Of a DNA stretch of 64,000 nucleotides, positions 12,491-24,260 are shown one piece after another. This stretch comes from Sclerurus mexicanus (lineage: Eukaryota > Chordata > Aves > Passeriformes > Furnariidae): the NCBI GenBank assembly GCA_013396755.1, contig VWZF01003009.1, positions 248,001 to 312,000 of the forward strand, written 5' to 3'. Below the pieces are notes generated by a model that saw only the letters and a program-made list of their open reading frames with translations, did not search any database and was not told where the DNA came from. Every line of letters starts with the position of its first letter. The first letter of the stretch is position 1. The position numbers and the translations under genes are program-made.

Positions 12491-15400
12491 GCCACCTGGG
12501 GTGCATTATTATTATCATCATAAACTGCAATGTCTGATGTGTCTTTCTGTTTGAATATAACATTAAACGCCTACTGCAAGTGCAAGTTTTATTATTTCAC
12601 ATAAAATCAATCTTTGAAATAATAATTTAAAAAAATAGAAATAGAAACAAGAAAGGGAAAACCATCGTGTTTTCTCTTAATTCTTCTTTTGGCTAGGGTC
12701 CCAAGAAGCAATCTCTTCCTCCCTGAGGGATGCCACTTCTGCAGCACATTGCAAAAACAAAATCCCAACCCCACACAACAAAAAAAAACACCCCACAGTG
12801 TTAGTTAGCACAAGTGGAGTCACACTGCAGAATTGCCACTCTCAAGCCTTCAGCCTGTGCAAGTTTTCCCACATTATTAGAGACATTAGTGGTTGCTAAT
12901 ACACATGGATGCAATTAAGAGGGAGAAAAGAAAAGATTCACAAACAAGCAGATGAGCTTTGTCTTTGGTGAGGGCGTAAAAGCTGAATCATTTCTTCAGT
13001 TTTGTGTTTGAGTTGTGAAAGAAGAGTTTAGACCCATCAGTATGAAGAGTCTTGCAGCAAAGCTTGTAGCATAGATATAAGGTAGATTAAAGAGGGAAAT
13101 TTCCTTCATTCTTTGTTCACTTTCTCTTTCATAGCATTTATGTCTGCTCTTCAAAATGGGGAGTATGTTTTCATATGGATCTGTCTGACAATGTTGCTGA
13201 TACAGAGGGGCATAACTCTACAGACCACTGAAGTCATCAGAAATTACTGACAGAAATAACTCAGTGCAATCTTCTTTCTATTTTTATCTCAGCCCAAGAG
13301 ACCTTGATGATTTTCAGCCAAAATTTGACTAAAGTAATTTAATTTCCTAATAACCTACTTTTAACCTATAAACAGCATCTATGTTCCCTCCTTTGGAGAA
13401 TTTCCATTTGTGTATATTTCCGGCAGAACATCGTAAGATCCTCGCTGGGAATTGCCACATAATGAATAAATGCCACAGCTGAGCTGAGATGCTGAGTTTA
13501 GCTCCAAAGCTGTCTCTTCATGCTTTCCAGGGACATTGACACCATTCTGATTTTACTTGGGACTCCAGAGGAAACCCTGAATAGAATTAATTTAAGACAA
13601 GGGATTCTGCCTTGTGTGCTACCCAGGGGACTCAGGTTTGTGACTGAGATCACAAGGCAGTCATGAATGCACACAATGTGAACAGTTGCCCAAATGGCCC
13701 ATGTGAACCAGACTAGCTCCTATATTGGCACCTAGATCTGTGTTTTCCCTGCTGAAAATTAAGAGTTCCCCATTTGTTGTGTGCAACCACGGACAAGAAG
13801 AGGTACGTAGGAAAGAAGAAAACTACATAAGCCTAAATTCTCCTTTGCTTTTTGTTGCAAGCGGTTGAAGCACAAGTTCCCAGGATGCAGCTGGCTATAG
13901 GAATGAGTATATAAAGCATCTCAAACACATGAACTAGACTGAATCGTGGAGAGATTTGGTGCAGCTCAGTGCAGATACTAAGGTAGGAGCATGGGATGAC
14001 TGGTCTGGCAATAGATGTCAATAATTCAACTGTCTGGAGAATTTTCTCTCTACTTTAGGAACTGTGTTCACTCAGGAAGACGAATTGCTCTTTTCAGGAG
14101 CAGTAAATACCCCTTTTTCCAATCCATTTTTTTTTAAATAAAGTGCTGACCAAGGTTTGAAGCTCCTTGAGAGCGCCCTTCATGGCCACTTTTTGAGATG
14201 TACAATTTTACACCTCTGCGCTCAAAAATGGGGTAAATAAACTGATAGTGAAATCTAGACTAATTTTGGAGATACAGCTTAATTCTAACGACATAAGCAG
14301 TCCCATCGAGTTCAGAATGCCTTAACCCAGTAAGACTCTGCTTTGACTTAGTCATACTGAAATATTGTTCTGTCACATTTTGAGTAATTGCTGTGAACTG
14401 TGGATAATCACAGGCAATTTTCCACAGCACATGCAAACTGACTCAGTTCTTGCAAGCAAACATCAGGAAAGAAGAGCTAGAAGCATTTACTCACCAAACT
14501 TCTCAAGATTTCCTTAAAAGAGTTCAGACTCAAGCACCAGTGGCTTTCATGAAAACAAAAGCTTGATTTTAAACATAGTTGTGTCAACAGGAGCTCTTTG
14601 GTGGCTATCAAGGTACCTTATGTCCCTGCCCTAAATTTTGGGGTCTCCAACTTTAGTGATCCGCTAAGATCTAAGATCCAATTTTACCTCCATCAGGAAT
14701 AAGTGGACATTTGGGATCTGAATCTTTTCCCTGCGGCGCTACCAGAGAAAAATCTTCTGGGGCGCCAGGACTAAAAACTTGTTAAGGAATTATTTACACA
14801 TGGATTTGGTTTTATTATCAACAGGAAGTTAAGAGGTCTGTAGTATGTCATGGTTTGCTCCCACAGCAGCTGGGAATAGCCATGAATAAATCACGAAGAT
14901 GCTTAGGAGTGTTCATATCTTTGAATTACATGTTTCCTACACTCATTAAGAAATATTAATCTGAATTATTTAGGCTCTGGCACATATTCCTTATTGGTCA
15001 TGTCAGCATTATGCATACTTTCCTCCTGAACCCACACAGTATTGACAGACTAGTTTGCAGGGATATGTATTAGCAGCCCCTAAATGAAAAAGGAGTAATT
15101 CTCTAGAGACGTTTTCACTATGGATTTGCATCTCTCCCCAGATTATTAGATCTTCTTCACCCCCAGTTCCTAATATCTAATTACCCTGCTGCCCTGTGCT
15201 CAATTATTTAAAGCCTAGCCCTTACTTATTGAATTTTACAGTCTGATATTAATAGATCAGAGGTTAACTGGCTCGATATTAGAAAAGGAGTCACTGGCTC
15301 AGTAATACAAAAGGAGTCAAGATTATGTTGAGCTCCTCAATATTATTAATCAGGCTTTAAAGAGAGAACAGAGAACAACATATGTCAACCACAGCAGGGT

Positions 15401-18400
15401 AGGAAGGAGAAAGTCAATATTTACGGACATGAGTATCTCCTACCTGAACTGCAGATAATTCTGAGCAGCTGGGGCTTGATAGAGTGAACAGGGAAGCTTC
15501 AAGACTTCTGTGGATCAGACAAGAGCCAAGGAAATAATATCAAAAAAGCAATACTTTATCCAATTAAACCTGAATAGTCTTACCACTAAACTAGATACAG
15601 TATCAATAGGTGACTGTCCCAACTAGTTGTATGGGAATGGTACAGAGTTGTCATCAATCAGACAGGAGTGATACAGGGTTAATTCCCCATTTCTCATGTT
15701 TTATCTCCCATTTTGAATATGTCAAGGATATGGCAGTGATAATGCTGTAGGCTCTTAAGGATACATGGAAAGCAATGTGTACAGGGAAAAATTACCTTTT
15801 TTTTTTTATTGGACTAGCTGATGTCAGAAAAAGCATAAAACTTTTGATCATGTAACCTACCTATGGGGTAATGGGCTGCTTGCCATGGTATGAGAGGGGA
15901 ACACAAACCAGACAGCCAGTAGCTTTGATCTTCCAGATAATGGTAAAGTAAAACCCCAATCCCACTACTCCTGCTGTTTTATGAAGCGTTCAGACCCAGT
16001 TTTTTAATTTTTCCTTCTTTTTCTTTCAACCTGTACAGTCAGATTACTGAAGAACGTCTACCATGGGCTAGTTGAGCCTTGACAACCATCCACAGGCACT
16101 GCTGCCCACAGCAAGTACGGTGTAATACAAGTTATTTTCATCTCAGTGGAGGAAACTTAAGCCTCATTATCTCACATTTACCAGGACTTAGAGTGCTCCC
16201 CATACAGTTATTTCTGCTACTGTATTCTTGTCTCCAGATACACAGAGTAACATCTTATGCCTCAGTTATGAGCGAACTTTTACATGAGTTTCCAACAGCC
16301 TTTTCCCTGGTTTTTAGGAAGGCATTTTTGAAAGTTTGGATTAACTTTACACAAGAAATCCCTTTTTAGAATTACTGTAAACCACATCACCCTTTTCCCA
16401 ACATAAGGCACAGAAGTAATTTCTCCCACTTAAGAAAATAACAGTATTACTATTACTGAAATCAGGATTTCAGTTCATACTCATCTTTCCCTTATAAACA
16501 TGAGCTCACTGTAAGCAGCCACTTAACAAAAATTGTTCTAAGGATTCTCAAATGGTGGGATTCAGGCAAAGCTTTTCTGAAGACCAGGATTTAAGAAGTC
16601 ACATCTTCTATGAATCAAATGAATAGGCCACTTATTCTAAAAGCCATAACATTCCTAACCCTGTTGTTCTCAGCACTTATTGTCCAGGGAAGGAGTTCAC
16701 ATCTGTAAATTTTTTCCTGTTGAGGATGATCTCTCTATTTGCAGAATTCTATAGCTTTTAGGCTTTTAAACCCACCATGCTCCTTCTAAGCCAAGGATTT
16801 CCAATTACCCTTATTAGTGCTAGTGAAATTGCTTTCAGTGCCTTTTTAACACCCACACTGAACACGTTTTGCCACTCTAACAACAGCCTTTCACCTGGAG
16901 TTTGCATCTGAAGGTGTTCAAGCTTTTAGGGGAAAGGTGAAGCAAACAAAAGCATAGCACTGAATTCCTGGAAGAGCACTGAATCAAACTGAATCATTTT
17001 AAGAAGGTGGAGTTCAGTGACACTCAGACTCAATTTTCCATCAGAAGGTGAACCTAATCCTCCCAAAGTACTGAGCATTCCATCTTCCTAAACAGCGAGA
17101 AGTTATCAGTCTGTATGAAATCTGACAGCAAAACAGTTGTTGTGCAGCAGTCACTAGGATTCAAAGCCCTTTCTCTGGCTCTGAGGTCCGAGAACTATGT
17201 CACACCAAGACCAGCAGTTGGCAACAGCCAAGAGCAGAGGCACAGAGTTAGAAGTCTCTTGCAAGCAGGCAGCTCTTGCCACAAGGATATTCCTACCCCA
17301 TGGAGTCTCCAGATGCCTCCTTCACAGAGCTGTTACTGCCCACCTCCTTAGCAGAGACAGAACAGCTATGCCTTACTTTGAAAATCTGTCCAAAAACCAA
17401 GGAAAACCACTCAGCTCATTGTGCATCTAGGCAGGACACGCTCGAACCTGCGGCCCTCCTGGCACCTTAGCACAAGGAGAAATGGAGATGCTCATCTGAG
17501 AGATACCAGTTTTTGTGTGGGAGGAGCACAGACCCAGAAGTCTGAATTGTCCTTGGCTAACCAAAAAAGGGAAAATCCAGTCTGTCTTCTTTTGGGGTTT
17601 CTTGGACTTGGTGCCCCCAAGTTGGGAATCATGTAGAATTGGCCCTTGGGCTATGCAAGGCCATTCCCTAGAGCTCCCATAGATCTGTCTTGTCCTCCAA
17701 ATCCTGTGCTGATGAAGGCTGGTAGCAGAGGCAGATCATGGCCCTACAGGTTTCTGTAAAGAAACCTGTATCCCCAGATTCTGCTCACAGTTCCCCAAAT
17801 CCTTGGTGGCGATTATAAACTACCAGTCCTTGGTGATGTTGTAGATGGAAATGGCATGAGGTGAGATGCCCCTTTCATGATATTGATAATTGCAGGAAAA
17901 GATAAGAATTTGCACAAAATTGTGAGTCCACCTTTGATTATTTAGGTGCCTTTTGTCTTATCTGAAATAGTCATATTCAAATTATAGCTCCATATATCCA
18001 GACACAGCCTGCTGTATTTCTCCTTCTATGAAGGGAATGTAGTTTTTCTAAAATTAATGACATCAGGAATTCCAAGCAATATCCTTGTTGGGAAAATATT
18101 TCCTTATTTCTGAGGAAACACATTTACCTTTGACAGATCAGGACAGTAGGACAGTTTTATGTGCCCACTGACTACAGCCAACAAGATTTCTCCACAATAA
18201 TTATCCTTTTTCTAAGTCCTATTTCCAAGAACTCCACCAGCAGCAATTCCTTATCAGTTTATATGCAATCACTTCTGGAATTTCCTTTAACTCAGCAACA
18301 CGTACCTAATTATTTTTAGTGATATCATTAAGTAAAACACTTCAGTGACCAGGACCTAAAATTAACAGGATTTTGGGCAGCCAACAAATAAAAGACCATC

Positions 18401-21400
18401 GTATCTCATTTGACTTTACTGAATTCAATTTACTTTTATGAGATTCACTTTTTTAAGCTGTCATTTCTAACTACTCATTTTACTAGTAAATTTTTTCAGT
18501 TAAGAAATTATTCAGATTGTGAAACTGCTGCTCTTTTGCTGACATAAGTGCTGACAGTATTGCTGGAGATATGTTTCTGCTAGTCTCCTGTAATGAGATG
18601 ATTCTCTCATCAGTGAGTCTCAACTGACTTGGAGATGCCGCTTCCAGGGCTGAAAAACTGGAGGCATTTTAGTACTCAAGAGGCATTCAGGGGTTTCTCA
18701 GACACTTTCTAGTCCTTGCACAACACCATACAACATCAGTCACATCACACAAGCACTCCATGCTGTGCTGGGGACAGCTGTGCTTCCAAATTAGCATGCC
18801 CTGATCAAGCTGCTCTGTCTACACTGTATCACTATTCATTTCAGCTGCTGTAGCTCAAGTACAGAAATACAGCGAAGAAGGCACAGATACAAGTTCCCTA
18901 CTGCTATTGTTCATAGATGTGTTCATCAGCAAAGGATAGATAAAAGTCCTCAGATGGATGAAAACATTTATTTGCCTCCCAATACCAGATGAGTATTGAG
19001 AGAAAGCACAGAAATTCAAACAGGATTTTATGTTGGAGTGATCAATATGTTTTCTGACGTCTGTCTAAAGACTTCAGTGTCTGTGAGCAGGTGACTCATT
19101 CAGTCCTTCCCTAAACTTAGAGGTAATGTTAACAAGAGCTGAAGAGTGGGAAGATTAAAATTGGAGGTCACAGGGGAAACCAAGAGATTCCTCCCAAAAA
19201 CACATTTTACAGCAGCATTGCAGGGAAAGACAATCTATACTTGCAAAGTGTGAGTCAATCTGAACTGTCTTACAACAATCTCCTCAGGTAATGGAGGTGG
19301 GACAGCAGGGGAGAGAAGTACTGTGCTAAGATATTTCTTTCTATAGCTAAAAATCAAGACATTCATGCATTTTTCATTCTTTAATGTTTCTTTACTCAGC
19401 GTTTTCTAAAAAGAAATCAAACCCAGTGTTTAGGGAAAGGCAAGCAAAGGACAACAGCCCAGCAAAATCAGTAGCAACTTTTGAACCAGGAGGTCTGTGT
19501 TCATCCTCCAACCTTTTCAGAGCTGGTTGTGGTTATAAAATAGGGAGAAGCAGGAAAGAGCCCTCATCCACATTGGGAGACTGTAAAACAAAGGGACATT
19601 GTGCCTCTCTCCACATGGTGACTGCCCTAGATACTAATGCACTGGAAGGGAGCAGTGATGCCTTGGGTTATCCTGCTGATGACTGGAAATTGTCTCTTCT
19701 TTGAAATTGCTGTTTTCCAGCTCTTGCTGAGCTCCTTGCTTGGAGTTGCGCTGTGCTCACGATCAACATCAGTAAACACATCAGGGAAGAAACAGCGTGT
19801 GAAGGTTGGGTGGGATGTGGCCCTCCTCCTTTCTCAGCACCAGGCTTTTCACATCAGTCCCTGAACGCATCGAAGTAGTGACGCTTTTTGAAAGATGGAG
19901 CCTCATGTTCTGAAGTTAATGGAGCCAGGTGTATTACAAAAGAGAAAGAAAAGTCATCAGGAGTGATTTATGCCTACCTCTGGAGCACTACCTGTGACAG
20001 CAGAACATTTAGGAAGAGGCAGCATTGTTTAGGTTGCCTCAACACCCCCCTATAAGAGACTCTGGAAAAGTACTTGGGCTCCTCCGTGATAGGGAAAGAC
20101 AGCAGCCCAAGAAAGCAAAAGTGAATGCAAATTAACTTCGCCCCAAGGAAGGCAAGACACTAGAGGATCTTTGCTAAAGGCAAAGCAGCTTTGCAGGGCT
20201 TATTGGAAGGACCATTAACTATGAAATGTGTAGGTCCAGAAGACAGGGAGTCTGTTGTAGTGGCTCAGGGGAGGGGTAATTAGAAAGACCAACCTGCTCT
20301 AGCACTGGTTTTTGGAGTATTTAACATCAAGCTGATGGTTCTTTCTGAGCATCCGCTTTACACTGCCAAAATTAAAATTTCAGCTCCATTGCTCTGCTCT
20401 TTTGGTCATTCCTTCCCAAAAAAAGCATATCCCAACAGAAGGCTCTGCTATCCCACTCTATGCCAGCCCTTTCTCGCACACACATGTATACACATACGCA
20501 GCCTTTCCAACGAGTCAGAGAAATTCAGGCCACTCATCAGAGGGAGCCCCACAATCTTCTGCAAGGCAAAACCTCACCTAGTCTGAATCATCCACTGGAT
20601 GATGATTCTGGTCCGTGCTGACTGGAGCCACACCAGAATAAGACACACAGTATTTCAGCTGCAAGAAAAAAAGGAGGGATACCTGGGAATAATAGGGAAA
20701 TATGTGAGGATAATGTCTTCTCTATTAGGGGAATTTCATACAGACTGCAGACCAGGAAATATCATTATTCTTCAAGTTACTTCTTTAATTGAATTTAATT
20801 TATTAAGCCCCCTTTCTGCGTTTTATTATTTTTATTCAAATCCCACAGGGCCAGGATATTCATCTAACATCTTGATTAGCAGGGCCATAATATCACATAT
20901 GGAAGTGGGAATGCAGCCAACCAGCCTAACAAGAGGAACCTGAACTCTTAGGTTAAACAACACAGAACCAGCAAATCTGTCTTAAAATAAGAACTGGAGT
21001 AAGGAAACAAGTTCCTGTGTGAAGAAAAGTACTCCAAACAGCTAGATTTTCATTAAGGGATAAAGCAGTCTGTCAAAGAAAGAAGAAGATATCACTTTTT
21101 TTCAAAGTAGGTAGAAATTCTGTTCTATAAATAACTTAAAAAGATGCTGAAGAAAAGGCATGGATGCAAAAAAAAATTGAATATAGCACTGCATTCACCA
21201 ATGAGGAAATTAAGAGTTGTTTCCAGATATGTTATAAAATATGGAGGGATAACAGTCCCTAAATGGGCACCCAGCTACTCAAACATCCTTAATAAGGATG
21301 AGTTTTGGAAACAACATATAGAGAAATGTCCTCTGGATTTGAAAAACTTTATGTTTTCCATCTGGATCAGCTTGAGTCATGTTTTCTTATTCTCCAAATA

Positions 21401-21941
21401 AAAATGGACTAAACAGAACAAAAATCTTAATATATAGGTCAAGCGATGATACAAATTCAAGTCTCTCTGAGGGAAGCAATATGAACTTTTATAAAAATTC
21501 AAAGAGACTTGAGCAGAGACATTTTTAAGAATCATTTCAATCATGTAGACAGAATAAATTTACAAAAACCATCCATAAAAATGTAGAACCAAAAGACTAA
21601 ACTAAAAGCTTACAGTATATTATTTGTGGGAGCACAAAGAACAGGAAACTGATATCACAGGGAAAGGGGTGGGAGTTACCCTTAAAGCAGAACAGGATGG
21701 AAGTCAGCACAGGTCTGCAGCGTTATGTCCTGTGTCTAAGATTTGCTTGAGCATGAGTGACTGGCAAATGCAGGTGAAGTGTGGTTGAATTGTTACATGA
21801 ACCTCAATGGAATTATTATCCCCAGCTGCAGAAGACTGTCAAAAAGTTGTCAGGTTCAATTCAGTTAAGATAGCCATGGACTCAAAAGATGATCCAAAAC
21901 TTTGCCAACAAAATCCTGATATTTAAAAAATAAAATCATTT
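12491..21941. other. Long unique stretch, no gene seen
   Basis: There is no gene, RNA gene or clear transposon. All frames are at most 114 codons (20599-20943, plus) and lack recognisable domains. The several overlapping plus-strand frames at 17115-17636 are mutually exclusive readings of the same DNA. Simple sequence includes a T11 run at 15797-15807. A local 26-bp tandem duplication at 15267-15318 is listed separately. Confidence 0.55.
15267..15318 (+). repeat. 26-bp tandem duplication (2 diverged copies)
   Basis: Unit 1 (15267-15292) and unit 2 (15293-15318) are adjacent and the same length. Both begin ACTGGCTC and end AAAAGGAGTC. I count four mismatches in 26 positions, so the duplication is old. 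No known repeat family is recognised. Confidence 0.8.
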
Positions 21942-22005
21942 AAAACAAAAACAAAACAAAACAAAAATCCCAAACACCAAAACAATAAAACAAACAAAAA
22001 ATCAA
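21942..22005 (+). repeat. A-rich (CAAAA)n tract
   Basis: Irregular CAAAA and CAAA units with almost no G or T after the first few bases. No element body ending in this tail is recognised upstream or downstream, so it is listed as simple sequence. Confidence 0.85.
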
Positions 22006-22960
22006 AATGCACGTTTCTCCTTGCAGGAGAAGAAAATAAATTTATCATTTTCATCTTGACATTTCATTGAAATAACCAGACCAATTAACAAGGCTAAAAA
22101 GTGGAAAAATAAAAAACTGCAATAAAAACATTGCAACAGTAGTCCAGAAACAATTTGGAGCAGCCTCAGATAACCTGTGCATAGAGAACACAACCAGAAC
22201 ACATATCCTTACATGCCTCTTAGTTCCAGAAAAGTCTCTCTTTGATCCAGAGAAAGCTGGCTTTATTTTAAAAAAAAGAAAAGTACTACTGAGTGCTGGT
22301 TTAAGATCCAGGGTTTGTTGATGGCTTTTGAGTTCGTGACAAGGAGAGCCTCCCCTGTGATTTCAGGAAACCTTGCTGAGGAAGCTCTGAGCATCCTTCA
22401 CTTGGCCCCTGGTGCAAGACAGGAAATATTTGGCTTCAGCTCAGTCTGAAGGAGGAAGGAGAAGTCTCTCTATGCCTTTTACTTCTATTAAAGCTGGCAA
22501 ATTTAAAAAGTGGAATGGGCTTTTTTTCCTTTTAAACAACTGAGCAGAGGGCTGCTGAAGGTTACTCTTTCCCCACATATGCCATAAACTATACCCATAA
22601 ACAACTACAGAACGCATTAATGAGTTGAGACTCTGAGAAAAGTTGTAATAGGGTTTTTTTATATCTATTAAAAAAAAAGATAATTAACACAGTATAAACA
22701 TTGGAGGTATATTACTTGTAGGTGCATAATACATGTTTAACTCTGCTTGTAGTTTAGTCAATGATTTTGAAAGCCCCTCCCAAAACCAGTAAAAAGATAA
22801 ATGGCATTTGGGAGCCAATCCAATTTTCATTGTACTCTTTGTCATTTCAAGAAAAAACAAGTGGTTTCTCAAGGGAAACTTAAAATTGTATAGACCAGTT
22901 CACACAGGGCAGTGAAGACAGATCTATGCAAGACCTGCTGCTCCACTCAGAAACCCCAGA
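22006..22960. other. Unique stretch, no gene seen
   Basis: Only short frames of 62 to 66 codons without motifs. It holds two small A8 runs near 22269 and 22671 and no recognisable transposon. Confidence 0.6.
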
Positions 22961-23041
22961 GTAAATTCACTTTACTACCAGTCACACTGACATTTCTGTA
23001 AATTCACTTTACTACCAGTCACACTGACATTTCTGTAAATT
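22961..23041 (+). repeat. Perfect 37-bp tandem duplication
   Basis: The unit at 22961-22997 is repeated without mismatch at 22998-23034, and the first 7 bases of a third copy follow (23035-23041). The unit begins GTAAATTCAC and ends GACATTTCT. Perfect identity between copies suggests a recent duplication or an assembly artefact. Confidence 0.95.
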
Positions 23042-23101
23042 CTCACCAGTTTAGCAAGGAACAAAAGAGAACCCAATGCCGGGGTTTTATTTTTCTATGA
23101 G

Positions 23102-23279
23102 GAAAAAACCCAAAATTTCACTAAAAAAAGCTAAATAAAACAAAGAAAACCACAAAACAAAAACAAACAAAACCCAAACCAGACAAAAACAAAAACCCAA
23201 ACACCAAAACCAAAACAAAAAAAAAAACAAACAAAACCTCAAAAACAAACAAAAAAAAAACCACAATGACAAAACTCAA
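23102..23279 (+). repeat. A/C-rich low-complexity tract
   Basis: About 175 bases made almost only of A and C. Between roughly 23150 and 23265 there is a single T and a single G. Units such as CAAAA, CAAAC and AACCC alternate without a fixed period. The complementary strand is a T/G run, which gives a meaningless Phe/Leu/Trp-rich open frame at 23087-23272. No parent element is recognised. Confidence 0.9.
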
Positions 23280-23460
23280 ACTATATCAACAGGTTTAACA
23301 ACCCATAAGGACCTCAAAGCTGGTCTGCAGATTGATGAACAGTTATCTGGCAGAGACACACTCTTTCTTATTAACTCTTTGTACATGCAAGAAGAAACAT
23401 GCTGAACACCAAAGCTTATAGCGAATGTTAACAATCACCAGCCATTGAAGTTTTCATGAC

Positions 23461-24260
23461 AGAGCTGTAGGGTGGGGAAAATGGAAGCCGTCCCTAATGT
23501 CTCTGCAAGAAGTCTCCGTGGGACCAGCCAAACCAGAGGGTGCTGCTGTACTTCCCTCTCCCGGCAGAGTTAGGGGAACACCCAAGAATAATCGGGCAAA
23601 ACAACAAAATAGGTCTCCCAGGGCAGCTCCACGTGGTGCCCCCGCACCTGCACAGACGCACTGAGAGATCCCCTTGGAAGACAGCGGAGGTTTCTGGTGA
23701 TGAGACGTGCTGATGCCCTTCAGCATGGGTGATGGCGTGTGCCCTCTCCACGTGCCCTTGCTCATGAGTGCTGCTGAATGACATTTGAAACGAAACAAAA
23801 GCAGAAGGATCCCCAGCTGCTGGGAGGACCTGAGGCAGGTTTCTTGTGCAAAGCACTGTTCTGCAGAGATAATCACTGGAAGCTGAAATGCTGCAGGAAC
23901 TGTGACCCCTTAGCTTCCATGCATGAGCTGCACAGTAATTCCCACCCTTCACCTGCTCCTACTAAACTTTTGCAGCCTTTTGCTCCAATTCCAAATCAAG
24001 TGCTTGCCCTCCAGAGGCTCTCAGAATCAAAAGCGGGCTGTGGAGCCAAGCTGCCGTGTTTTGCTGAGGTTGTACAACTGACAGCTCACATTCTTACCAA
24101 GAGCAGAGGTGCAAAACTCTAAAGCACCTTGCAAGTGCAGTGGAGTTGCTTCACGTGCTTTGATCTTGCTCCTCTGTGTTACCAGGTGAGCGATGGCAGG
24201 CACAGCGGGAAAGGAGGAGATAATGCCTCTAAACATACTGGGAACAACAGTACCACGTGA
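23461..24260. promoter_or_regulatory. GC-rich patch with four CACGTG E-boxes (possible regulatory element)
   Basis: This is the most GC-rich part of the window. I count 12 CpG in 23461-23820, unusual for the region but below what a clear CpG island would show. Four perfect CACGTG palindromes lie at 23630-23635, 23749-23754, 24152-24157 and 24254-24259. CACGTG is the canonical site for bHLH-ZIP and some bHLH-PAS factors (USF, MYC/MAX, CLOCK families). Two overlapping minus-strand frames of 140 and 152 codons (23454-23876, 23494-23952) run through it in different frames, have no recognisable domain and are probably chance results of higher GC. A regulatory role is inference. Confidence 0.3.

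Noticed and set aside
23087..23272. Phe/Leu/Trp-rich minus-strand frame resembling a membrane protein
   Set aside because: It is the translation of the complement of the A/C low-complexity tract.
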